Below are positions 33,832 to 42,885 of a DNA stretch of 64,000 bases, in pieces. Origin of the DNA: JAXLYE01 sp046351595 (lineage in GTDB: Bacteria; Myxococcota_A; Polyangia; Palsa-1104; JAEUJZ01); the NCBI GenBank assembly GCA_046351595.1, contig JAXLYE010000006.1:310001-374000 (forward strand), written 5' to 3'. How positions within the stretch are numbered: the first letter of the stretch is position 1; every line of letters starts with the position of its first letter. A program made the translations under genes and the position numbers. A model generated the notes under the pieces. That model was not told the DNA's origin, searched no databases, and saw nothing but the letters and a program-made list of their open reading frames with translations.

Positions 33832-34575
33832 GTGAGCGCGGATCACGATCGCATCCCGGGGCCGCTTGAGATCGCGCGGCTCCTCCACAGCCACTCCGCC
33901 CGCTCGCAGCGCGGCGTGCTGGTCGTCGATGTGCGCACGGGTCCGCGGCGCGTCCTTCTGCGCGAGGGCTTCGTCGCGGCCATCGACGCGGGGCCGCACG
34001 CGCCGGTCGGTCCCGAGGCGCAGCTGCGCTACATCCTGCGGCTGCGCGGGCGCCCGTCGTTCCGCCCCGACGAGACGCTGAGCGCGCGCTTCGGCGTGAC
34101 GCCCTTCCGGCCGGACCTGACCATCCGCCAGCACATCGAGGCGCAGGAGATCGCGCACGAGCCGCTGCGGCAGCGCATCGGCGCGCAGGCGGTCTCGGTG
34201 TCGCTGCCGCCGCACGGCTCGGCGCTGCAGGCGGACGAGCAGGCCATGGTCGGGTTCCTGTCGGCGACGCCGCGCACCGTCGTCGAGCTGCTGCAGGCCC
34301 CGGGCTGGACGCCGCTGCGCGCGCTGCGGCTCCTGGTCGTGCTCGATGCGCTCGGCGCGCTGCAGGTCGGCCTGCCGGGAGCGGCCGCCGACGCCCTGGC
34401 CGCGCTCGGGCTGGGTCCGGGTGCCACGCTCGACGAGATCAAGCGCGCCTACCGCACGCAGGCGCGCCAGCTGCACCCGGATCTGCACCCGCACGCCACG
34501 CCCGCCGAGCACCAGGCCCTGACCGCGCGCTTCGCGGCGCTGCACGCGGCCTACAGGCGGCTGGTGCAGCGCTGA
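33832..34575 (+). CDS. DUF4388-like protein with C-terminal J domain
   Basis: A 247-residue protein. The N-terminus (about 9-50: PLEIARLLHSHSA, RGVLVVDV, RVLLREGFVAAIDAG) resembles the PATAN/DUF4388 fold, a domain attached to many signalling proteins in Myxococcota. The middle is helical. The last 65 residues are a J domain: LDEIKRAYRTQARQLHPDLHP keeps the HPD tripeptide that stimulates Hsp70. A C-terminal J domain on such a protein suggests recruitment of DnaK to a signalling or motility component; this is inference. The start is GTG 33832; no strong ribosome site is seen. Confidence 0.78.
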   Translation: MSADHDRIPGPLEIARLLHSHSARSQRGVLVVDVRTGPRRVLLREGFVAAIDAGPHAPVGPEAQLRYILRLRGRPSFRPDETLSARFGVTPFRPDLTIRQHIEAQEIAHEPLRQRIGAQAVSVSLPPHGSALQADEQAMVGFLSATPRTVVELLQAPGWTPLRALRLLVVLDALGALQVGLPGAAADALAALGLGPGATLDEIKRAYRTQARQLHPDLHPHATPAEHQALTARFAALHAAYRRLVQR

Positions 34576-34594
34576 GCGGGGCCCGAGGACACAC

Positions 34595-35499
34595 CTACAG
34601 GCCCGCGGCCTCCTCGGGCTCGGTCACCAGCTCGATGAAGCGGGGGTGGCTGCGCAGGCGGTCGAAGTCGTTCATGCGGTAGACCTGCGCGCGCAGGGTG
34701 CCGCCGTCGCGGCCCGGCGTCGGGTGGGCCCAGCCGGCGCGCTGCGACGCCGCCTCGATCCGCGACATGGCGCGCGACGTCTCGCCGACCGCGGTGTAGA
34801 AGTAGGCCACCGCGAGGTCCATGCCCTCGGCCTGCACGTCCTTGGCCGCGAGCTGCGCGAACTCGGCGCGGGCCTGCGCCAGCTCGCCGCGCTCGGCGAG
34901 GATTGCCGCATAGCCGAGCTGCACCTGGTTCTTGAAGCGGCCGGGCCGGATGCGCGCCTTCTCGTAGGCCATCTGCACCGTCGCGGCGAGCCGCGGATCC
35001 GTGCGGCCGGTGAAGCTTCGCACGGCCAGGAACAGGTTGTGCAAAAGCATCGCGCGCAGCTGGATCAGGGTCGCGTGCTCCTCGGGGCGCTCGATGTAGC
35101 GCGGCAGCTGCTCGTCGATGAGGAGGAGCTCCGAGGCCTGGGCCTCGGCGTAGCCGATGCGGATGAAGTGGCGACGGGCCAGCCGGCGCGGGGTCGGTCC
35201 GCCGAGCAGCTCGCGGTAGCAGCGGGCGCGCGCCTTGCGGATCTCGCCGAGGGCGGTGCGCAGATCGTTGCTGCGCACGGCCGCGAGGCCGGCGGCGTAG
35301 AGCCGGGCGACCTCGCCGCTCAGGCCGCTCTCCAGGGCGTAGCGCGGCCGGGTCGCGGTCAGCTCGAGGGCCTGGTCGACAGCGACGGCGGGCAGGAGCG
35401 CGGCCGTCGCAGCCGCCCCCGGCTCGCCCGCGGGCGCGGCGTGGGTATCGGGGCCGGCGAGCCCGCTGAGCGCCGCCAGCGCCAGCCCGATCCACGCGG

Positions 35500-35503
<4 letters not shown>
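34595..35503 (-). CDS. Exported helical-repeat protein of unknown function
   Basis: A 302-residue protein with a short signal sequence (about 3-20, AWIGLALAALSGLA). The mature part is mostly helix with TPR-like pairs: GLAAVRSNDLRTALGEIRKARARCYREL, LAERGELAQARAEFAQLAAKDV and AVGETSRAMSRIEAAS (landmarks, in parts). It ends MNDFDRLRSHPRFIELVTEPEE, a pattern often seen at the end of TPR proteins. The start is ATG 35503, overlapping the nitrilase stop by four bases, so it is the second gene of that operon; no functional link is evident. Confidence 0.7.
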
Positions 35504-36339
<836 letters not shown>

Positions 36340-36457
36340 GGGCGCGAGTTTAGCGCGCCGAGGCCAGCCTGGAAACAGCGACGGCCGCGGGGGGATGGTG
36401 CGGCGAATCGGTCGTGTATACTCCTTCGTTGAAACCGCTCGGAACTGGCTCGGCAAG

Positions 36458-37510
36458 ATGTTGGATCTCACCCTACGCGCTCGGAAGATCCTGGCTGCGA
36501 TTACCCAGGAGTACTTGGCTACCGGCGAGGCCGTCGGCTCCCGCACGGTGACCCGTCGGTACGGGGTCGATCTGTCACCAGCGACGGTGCGCAACGTGAT
36601 GAGCGACCTCGAGGAGCTCGGCCTCATCCGGCAGCCGCACGCCTCGGCGGGCCGCGTGCCCACCGACCTCGGGCTGCGCTTCTTCGTCAACTCGCTGCTG
36701 AAGGTCCGGCAGCTCACCCCGCGCGAGCGCGAGGAGCTGGCGGCGCACTACAGCTTCTCCTCGGGCGAGATCGACACCGCGCTGCGCGAGGCCGGCAAGG
36801 TGCTGTCCGAGCTGTCGTCGCACACCGTCGTGGTCATGGCGCCGCGCGTCGACAGCGACGTGCTCAAGCACATCGAGTTCGTGCGCGTGAAGGAGAGCGC
36901 GCTTTTGGCGGTCCTGGTCAGCACCAGCGGCCGCGTCCTCAACAAGCTCGTCACCCTCGACGAGCCGCTGTCCGCCGAGGATCTCGAGCGGATGCAGAAC
37001 TACTTGAACGACAAGCTCGACGGGCGGACGCTGTCCGAGGCGCGGCAGCTCATCGCCAGCGAGCTCGCGAGCGAGCGGATCCGCTACGACCAGCTCGCGC
37101 AGAAGGCGCTGCGGCTGCAGGTGCGCGCCATGCCCGAGCGCGACACCGACGGCGTGCTCGTCGCTGGCCAGGCCAACCTGCTCGGCCACCTGCTCAGCGA
37201 GGAGACGCCGCCCGACCCCGAGCGGCTGAAGGCGCTGTTCCGGACGCTCGAGGACCGCAACATCCTTTTGCGCCTCCTGGAGAAGACCGAGGCGGCCAGC
37301 GGCATCCACCTGTTCATCGGCGCCGAAACCGCGGCCCCGGAGCTCAGCGAGCACGCGGTCGTCGCCTCCAGCTACTACGGCACGGACGACCGGCCCATCG
37401 GCGCGCTGGGGGTCATCGGTCCGACCCGCATGAATTACTCGCGGGTCATTGCGCTGGTCGACTTCACTGCGCAGCTTCTATCCGGTGTCATCGCGCACCC
37501 GCCCCGGTAG
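36458..37510 (+). CDS. hrcA: Heat-shock transcription repressor HrcA
   Basis: A 350-residue repressor of heat-shock genes. The N-terminal winged helix shows LTLRARKILAAITQEYL, GSRTVTRRYGVDLSPATVRNVMSDLEELGLI and QPHASAGRVPTDLGLRFFV (landmarks, in parts), which are diagnostic. The C-terminal dimer domain ends GALGVIGPTRMNYSRVIALVDF. HrcA usually binds CIRCE (TTAGCACTC-N9-GAGTGCTAA), but I find none in the flanks. TATACT at 36417-36422 may be a -10 box. ATG 36458 gives the expected family length. First of hrcA-grpE-dnaJ. Confidence 0.95.
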   Translation: MLDLTLRARKILAAITQEYLATGEAVGSRTVTRRYGVDLSPATVRNVMSDLEELGLIRQPHASAGRVPTDLGLRFFVNSLLKVRQLTPREREELAAHYSFSSGEIDTALREAGKVLSELSSHTVVVMAPRVDSDVLKHIEFVRVKESALLAVLVSTSGRVLNKLVTLDEPLSAEDLERMQNYLNDKLDGRTLSEARQLIASELASERIRYDQLAQKALRLQVRAMPERDTDGVLVAGQANLLGHLLSEETPPDPERLKALFRTLEDRNILLRLLEKTEAASGIHLFIGAETAAPELSEHAVVASSYYGTDDRPIGALGVIGPTRMNYSRVIALVDFTAQLLSGVIAHPPR

Positions 37511-37606
37511 CGCCTGTCTTTCACCCCGCCCCGGCCCCTGACACCGCCCTGCGAACAAAGGGCCGCCGCGGCGACCACGTCCAACGGAGCAACGGAGAGA
37601 GCTACG

Positions 37607-38197
37607 ATGTCGAGCGAAGCAAACAAGGCCCAGAATCCCTCGCAGCAGGCCGACCAGGCGTCCGGGCCGTCCGAGTCGCCGGGAGCGGCGGGTGCCGATG
37701 CGAAGGCCACCTCGCCCACCGTCGAGCAGCTCACCGCCGAGAAGCAGGAGCTGAACGATCGGCTGCTGCGCCTCGCCGCGGAGTTTGAGAACTACAAGCG
37801 CCGCGTGCGCAAGGAGGCCGAGGACGCGAGCCAGCGCGGCCTCGAGGGCCTGGCCAAGGAGCTGCTGCCGGCGCTCGACAACTTCGACCGGGCGCTCACG
37901 GCGGCGCGCGGCAACCAGGCGCCCGGCGTCGCGGTCATCATTGAGGGCGTGCAGATGGTGCAGAAGCAGCTGTTCGCCGCCCTCGAGAAGAACCAGATCA
38001 AGACGTTCGAGTCCGAGGGCAAGCCCTTCGATCCCAACGTCCACGAGGCCATCCAGCAGGTCGAAACCGACGCGGTGCCGCCGGGCGCGGTGGCGCTGGT
38101 GTTCCAGCGCGGCTACACGATCGGCAGCCGGCTCCTGCGGCCGGCCATGGTCGCCGTGGCGCGCGCTCGCACAGGCGGCGACTCCTCGGCCAACTGA
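37607..38197 (+). CDS. grpE: Nucleotide exchange factor GrpE
   Basis: A 196-residue co-chaperone that releases ADP from DnaK. After a disordered Gln/Ser/Ala-rich N-terminus (1-40), the long coiled helix (42-90) contains LLRLAAEFENYKRRVRKE, and the C-terminal beta domain shows FDPNVHEAIQQVETD and VFQRGYTIGSRLLRPAMV. All are classical GrpE segments. CGGAG-type ribosome sites lie shortly before ATG 37607. Located 96 bp after hrcA and 65 bp before dnaJ. Confidence 0.95.
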   Translation: MSSEANKAQNPSQQADQASGPSESPGAAGADAKATSPTVEQLTAEKQELNDRLLRLAAEFENYKRRVRKEAEDASQRGLEGLAKELLPALDNFDRALTAARGNQAPGVAVIIEGVQMVQKQLFAALEKNQIKTFESEGKPFDPNVHEAIQQVETDAVPPGAVALVFQRGYTIGSRLLRPAMVAVARARTGGDSSAN

Positions 38198-38262
38198 CCC
38201 GGTGCCCCGTCGACCAAGACCCGGCTCGACGAGACGGCACGCGACCAGCATAAGGACCGCCC

Positions 38263-39417
38263 TTGGCCCAGAACCGACGAGACTTCTACGAGATCCTGGG
38301 GGTCCCGCGTAACGCGGACGCCGACGAGCTGAAGCGGTCCTACCGCACGCTCGCGCTCAAGTACCACCCGGATCACAACCAGAACGACAAGCAGGCCGAG
38401 GAGCGCTTCAAAGAGGTGTCCGCGGCCTACGCGGTCCTGTCCGATCCCGAGAAGCGCATGCGCTACGACCGGCTCGGTCAGGTCGGCCTGACGACGACGG
38501 TGCCGGGGCTGGATCAGCTCAACCTCGATCTGGACGCCTTCAAGGACCTTTTCGATAACCTCTTCGGCGACCTGCTGGGCCGCAAGAAGGGGCGGGCCTC
38601 GGGCCGAGACCTGCGCTACACGCTGGAGCTGTCGCTGGAAGAAGCGGCGCACGGCGCCCAGAAGGTCATCCGCGTGCCGGTGCGCAGCGAGTGCGGCGCC
38701 TGCAGCGGCACCGGCGGCAAGGACGGCGAGGCCGGCCTGCGCGTGTGCCGCACCTGCGGCGGCAAGGGCGACGTGAAGTCGAGCGGCCTGCTGCCGCTCA
38801 ACAAGACCTGCACGACCTGCCACGGCACCGGCAAGGAGGTCGCGACGCCCTGCCCTGCCTGCCGCGGCAGCGGCCTGGTCGACAAGCCGCGCGAGTTCAC
38901 GGTCTCGGTCCCGGCCGGCACCGAGGACGGCGCGGCGCGGCGGCTGCCCGGCCAGGGCGAGCCCGGTCGGCGCGGCGGCCCGAGCGGCGATCTCAACGTG
39001 ACGATCCAGGTCCGGCCGCACCCGCTGCTCAAGCGCGAGGGGCCGCTGCTGACGCTGGATCTGCCGCTGCACTTCGCGCAGGTCGCGACCGGCTGCACCG
39101 TCGACATCCCGACGCTGGAGGGGCCGGTCGAGATGAAGGTCCCGCCGGGCACGCAGTCGGGCACGATCTTCCGCCTGCGCGGCAAGGGCTTCCCCACCGC
39201 CGTCGGTGCCACGACGCGCGGCGACCTGCACGTCAAGGCCCTGGTCGAGACGCCGCAGGGGCTGAGCGAGCACCAGCGCGGGCAGCTGCGCGACATGTTC
39301 GAGCGGCTGCCCGCGACCGCGTTCCCGCAGCGCCAGCGCTACCTCGAGCAGCTCAAGTCGCTGTACGGGCCGCAGGACACCACGACGACGCCGCTGACCC
39401 GATCGGCCAAGAAGTAG
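38263..39417 (+). CDS. dnaJ: Chaperone DnaJ
   Basis: A 384-residue co-chaperone. J domain (1-75) with YHPDHNQNDKQAEERFKEV; a linker with LDAFKDLFDNLFGDLLG in place of the usual long Gly/Phe region; four zinc-finger repeats CGACSGTG, CRTCGGKG, CTTCHGTG and CPACRGSG; and C-terminal substrate-binding domains (VPAGTEDGARRLPG-like, FRLRGKGFP). The start is TTG 38263, the only in-frame start before the conserved sequence, with AAGGA seven bases upstream. Rare-start use may lower its level relative to GrpE. No dnaK lies beside it. Confidence 0.94.
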   Translation: MAQNRRDFYEILGVPRNADADELKRSYRTLALKYHPDHNQNDKQAEERFKEVSAAYAVLSDPEKRMRYDRLGQVGLTTTVPGLDQLNLDLDAFKDLFDNLFGDLLGRKKGRASGRDLRYTLELSLEEAAHGAQKVIRVPVRSECGACSGTGGKDGEAGLRVCRTCGGKGDVKSSGLLPLNKTCTTCHGTGKEVATPCPACRGSGLVDKPREFTVSVPAGTEDGAARRLPGQGEPGRRGGPSGDLNVTIQVRPHPLLKREGPLLTLDLPLHFAQVATGCTVDIPTLEGPVEMKVPPGTQSGTIFRLRGKGFPTAVGATTRGDLHVKALVETPQGLSEHQRGQLRDMFERLPATAFPQRQRYLEQLKSLYGPQDTTTTPLTRSAKK

Positions 39418-39576
39418 CCGCGCGGTCGGGGCAACGCTCCGTCGGGGCTGTGCGCGGTCGCGCCCGATCCCGCTGCGCGCGGCGCCGCAGGCACGCCCCC
39501 GGGGACGTCGGACGGCGGCTGGCCCGAGCAGCTTCCGGCGCTCTGCCCGCAGTCGCGGCGAGCGCCGGGGCGGCGG

Positions 39577-40770
39577 CTACTGGCTCTCCTGGGTGAGGTT
39601 CATGTCGCCCATGCTGTAGTAGGTGCCCTGCGTGCTCTGGTCGAGCAGGCCGGCGAGGTAGCCGCGCAGCACCATGCCATCGAGGTACAGCGACGGTGCG
39701 CCGCAGCCCGACGAGCGGTAGTTGAAGCTCGTGCTGACCGGCGCGACGAGGGCGCCGCCGTCGCGCGTGCCCGGCTGGAAGTTCTTGCCGTCGGCGCTGA
39801 CCGCGAGCCCGACGCTGCCGGTCGACAGCGCGCGGCGGATGCCGTCACGCGACTTGGTCGGCGCGTTCTTCACCGCGGTGTACGCCAGCAGGTAGACGCC
39901 GTTGCGGACGACCACGCTCGGGCCCGCGACGCCACCGGCCTCGTCGGCGTTGCCGGAGCGACCGCTCAGCACGACCTCGCCGGGCGGGAAGGTCGCGCCG
40001 TTGTCGGTGCTGACCGTCCGGAAGATGCGGAACTGGCACGGGTCGTTCTGGCAGTCCAGGCCCGCGTAGTACATGGTGAGCGCGTTGCTCTCGCTGAGGA
40101 TCCACGGATCGGTGACGCCCCAGGCGTCCTTGCGGACCGTCGCCGGGGTGGCGTTGGCGTCGGTGCCGCTGAAGGCCGGGGTCGGCATCACCGGCGCTCC
40201 CTCGCGGGTGAGCGCGCTCAGGTCCGTGCCGGAGGCGCGGCCGATCTGCAGCACGTAGTCCGGCTTGGCCATGCCCGTCGTGCTGTCGCCGTTGGCGGCG
40301 TAGTACACCGACCAGCCGGTCGAGGTGCGCAGCGCGAAGGGCGCGGTCAGATCCTTTGTGTCCCAGTTGGGCGCGGTGCGGGCGACAAACGCCTGCTTCC
40401 ACGGCTGGGAGTTGGTCAGGTCACCGCCCGTCGAGTTCGAGAAGTAGCTGATGCTCCACTGCTCGGTGGTGTTCGAGCTGCCGGCGAAGAACAGGTAGCT
40501 GGTGGAGCCGTCCTTCACGTAGTGCGGATCGCGCTTCCAGCGGCGGTTCACATCGGTGCCACCGGCCTCGGCCAGCAGGGCCGGGTCGAGCGTCGCGCTG
40601 GCGCTGAAGCGGGGCAGCGAGGTGTTCGTCATCCCGTCGCCAGTCGGCGTGGTGCCGCCATCAGGCACCGGATCGACGATGACCGGATCTGCGCAGCCGG
40701 ACAGCAGCGAAAAGACGATGGGCAGATAGAGGGAAGGTTTTCCGGAGGACCAGAGAGAGCGTGTAGACAT
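39577..40770 (-). CDS. Lipoprotein with five-bladed beta-propeller (glycosidase-like) fold
   Basis: A 397-residue lipoprotein: LPIVFSLLSGC gives the lipobox, then a Pro/Asp/Thr-rich spacer. The mature protein has repeats typical of the GH43/GH32-like propeller: WKRDPHYVKDGSTSYLFFAG, ALRTSTGWSVYYAA, AWGVTDPWILSESNALTMYYAG and GGVAGPSVVVRNGVYLLAYTA (landmarks, in parts). The 'DPHYVKDG' and 'DPWIL' Asp residues resemble the propeller's catalytic/binding Asp, but catalysis is not proven. GAGGTG lies seven bases before ATG 40770, which excludes the longer upstream frame. Role unknown; possibly carbohydrate binding or hydrolysis at the cell surface. Confidence 0.75.
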   Translation of the reverse strand: MSTRSLWSSGKPSLYLPIVFSLLSGCADPVIVDPVPDGGTTPTGDGMTNTSLPRFSASATLDPALLAEAGGTDVNRRWKRDPHYVKDGSTSYLFFAGSSNTTEQWSISYFSNSTGGDLTNSQPWKQAFVARTAPNWDTKDLTAPFALRTSTGWSVYYAANGDSTTGMAKPDYVLQIGRASGTDLSALTREGAPVMPTPAFSGTDANATPATVRKDAWGVTDPWILSESNALTMYYAGLDCQNDPCQFRIFRTVSTDNGATFPPGEVVLSGRSGNADEAGGVAGPSVVVRNGVYLLAYTAVKNAPTKSRDGIRRALSTGSVGLAVSADGKNFQPGTRDGGALVAPVSTSFNYRSSGCGAPSLYLDGMVLRGYLAGLLDQSTQGTYYSMGDMNLTQESQ

Positions 40771-41478
40771 GATAAGCACCTCGCCGAATGTATCACACGG
40801 ATCCGGATTCTGACCAGATCCGCAGCAAGACTTCGGAGCCCGAAACAACCAGAACTCCGACGGAAAATCGGATGGATGTGGGAATGGGAACTGGAGTTCC
40901 CGGAATTCCTGTAGGAATTCCTTTTGAATTACACGGAATTGCAGGAATTGCAGGAAACCCGAGCTTCGGAAGTGCAGCGGAATCACAAAGGAATTGCGCC
41001 AAGAGCGCACCGGAAGTGCGCGCAGACACGGCGGCGGTGTGCGGCAGACTCGCCGCTTGTCGCCGCGCCTCCTTCCCCACATGCCCCACATTCAAAAGCG
41101 AATGCCACATCGGCCGCGCCTGCGCGATGTATCCCCTGTCCGTTTCCAGTCGCGGATACAGATGAAGGAACAGACACGGGCCCAGGCCCAGACGCAGGCC
41201 CAGACGCAGACCTCGCGGCAGGCGCCGGCGCACGCTCAGCGAGGGGTGGAGTCGGCCGAGCCGGCGGCGGCCCAGGAATGCAGGGGGCCATGCACGGGGC
41301 CATGCAGGTGACAGTGCAGGCAGCGGTCGCAGCACATCGCGCATCGCCTCAATCCCCTTGTCGCCGTCGCGTCTTGCGCGGTAGGATTACTGTGCGCTCC
41401 CCTGGTCAAGAGGGACTCTCAAACAGGGAAGTTCCAGCGACCAGGCGCAGAGCTGTGCTAGAGCGAGCCGGGCCCCCC
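40771..41478. other. 708-bp lower-GC gap without a convincing gene
   Basis: This is the longest non-coding stretch in the window and is visibly richer in A/T (about 40790-41000) than its surroundings. It holds a 20-bp inverted repeat (40902-40921), a run of ACAGGAATT(G/C)-like words (40902-40960), two copies of CAGGCCCAGACG (41183-41206) and two of GGGGCCATGCA(C/G) (41284-41307). Open frames here lack family similarity and overlap each other. Promoters for both flanking genes should be here, but none is clear. Confidence 0.5.
40902..40921. repeat. Perfect inverted repeat GGAATTCCT-GT-AGGAATTCC
   Basis: Two 9-bp arms separated by GT form a near-continuous palindrome, followed by TTTT. The 2-base spacer is too tight for a good RNA hairpin, so a dimeric repressor site about 130 bp upstream of the propeller lipoprotein start (40770) is more likely than a terminator. 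Function is inference. Confidence 0.55.
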
Positions 41479-42780
41479 ATGGATATTAGATTCTACGCCG
41501 CGACAGACGTGGGTCGCCAGCGCGACCACAACGAAGACAACTACCTGGTTGACCCGAAGCTGCACCTCTTCGTGGTCGCGGACGGCATGGGCGGACACGC
41601 GGCGGGCGAGGTCGCGTCCCAGATCGCCGTCCATACCGTGTGCCGCACGGTGCGCGACAACGGCGACGTAATCGAGCGCCACCGCGACAACCCGGACGCA
41701 CCCACCGCGCGGCAGGAGATCCTCGCGGTCCTGGAGCACGCGATCCAGAGCGCGTCCTCCGAGGTCTACTACCGCGCGCAGGAAGACCCGGACAAGCGCG
41801 GCATGGGGACCACCTGCAGCTGCCTGCTGCTCGTCGGGACGCGCGGCTTCATCGCGCACGTCGGCGACTCGCGCATCTACCTTTTGCGCCAGGGCCAGGT
41901 CCACCAGATCACCGAGGATCACTCCCTCCTCAACGAGCTGGTGCGGCGCGGCAAGATCAAGCGCGAGGAGATCGAGAACTCTCCCTACGCCAAGTACAAG
42001 AACGCGGTGACGCGCGCCGTCGGTGCCTACGAGTCCGTGGAGGCCGACACGCTCGACTTCGAGGTGCTGCCCGGCGACCAGTTCCTCATGTGCTCGGACG
42101 GTCTGCACGGGTACCTCAAGGACAAGGACATCAAGGACATCCTCGGCGCGCCCGACATCTCGGAGTCGCCCAAGGATCTCATCGCGCTGGCCAACAGCGG
42201 CGGCGGCCACGACAACATCACCGCCATCGTCATCCGCTGCGAGGCCACGGATCCGCTTCAGTACAGCGCGCGCGTCAGCGAGCTCGCGAACAAGGTGGCC
42301 GTCCTCAAGGGAATGCCGCTGTTCAAGCACCTCTCGTACAAAGAGGTCATCCGCGTGCTCAACATGACGACGGTGGTCGAGTTCCAGCCGGGCGACACCA
42401 TCATCCGCGAGCAGGAGGCGGGCGAGGAGCTGTTCGTCATCCTCAACGGCCGCGTGCGGCTGCACAAGGACGGCGCGTTCATCACCGAGCTCGGTCGCGG
42501 CGCCCACTTCGGCGAGATGGCGCTGGTCGATCGCTCGCCGCGCTCGGCGTCGGCCACGGCCGAGGATCCGACGCGCGTCCTGTCGCTGCGGCGGCGCGAC
42601 TTCTACGAGGTCCTGCGCAAGGAGGCGCCGCTGGCGGTCAAGCTCCTGTGGTCGTTCGTGCAGGTGCTGACCGAGCGGCTGCGCAAGACCACGGCCGAGC
42701 TCTCCGCCGGCCGCGCCGAGCAGGGCACCGGCCTCGACCTCGACGAGAACCACGAAGAGGCCGACAACTTCGAGCCGTAG
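41479..42780 (+). CDS. PP2C protein phosphatase fused to a cyclic-nucleotide-binding domain
   Basis: A 433-residue cytoplasmic protein. Residues 1-255 are a PPM/PP2C phosphatase with metal ligands in HNEDNY (Glu19-Asp20), VADGMGGHA (Asp35), MCSDGLHGYL and GGHDNITAIV, plus HVGDSRIYLL. Residues about 275-395 form a cNMP-binding domain with the phosphate cassette FGEMALVDRSPRSASA, including the Glu and Arg that contact cyclic nucleotides. This suggests phosphatase activity on Ser/Thr-phosphorylated proteins tuned by cAMP or cGMP, opposing Hanks kinases such as that at 21507. ATG 41479 begins the conserved frame; an open frame extends upstream without similarity. Confidence 0.93.
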   Translation: MDIRFYAATDVGRQRDHNEDNYLVDPKLHLFVVADGMGGHAAGEVASQIAVHTVCRTVRDNGDVIERHRDNPDAPTARQEILAVLEHAIQSASSEVYYRAQEDPDKRGMGTTCSCLLLVGTRGFIAHVGDSRIYLLRQGQVHQITEDHSLLNELVRRGKIKREEIENSPYAKYKNAVTRAVGAYESVEADTLDFEVLPGDQFLMCSDGLHGYLKDKDIKDILGAPDISESPKDLIALANSGGGHDNITAIVIRCEATDPLQYSARVSELANKVAVLKGMPLFKHLSYKEVIRVLNMTTVVEFQPGDTIIREQEAGEELFVILNGRVRLHKDGAFITELGRGAHFGEMALVDRSPRSASATAEDPTRVLSLRRRDFYEVLRKEAPLAVKLLWSFVQVLTERLRKTTAELSAGRAEQGTGLDLDENHEEADNFEP

Positions 42781-42885
42781 CCCCGGCCCTGCCCGAGCGG
42801 CGCCGAGCGACGCCCGAGGACAGCAGAGCGGGGACAGGGTCCGTCGCGTCGAGGCTCGCGCCGCGCGCCACCGGATGTCGGCGCG

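Noticed and set aside
36340..36457. CIRCE operator upstream of hrcA
   Set aside because: I looked for TTAGCACTC and its inverted partner in the flanks of hrcA, grpE and dnaJ and found none.
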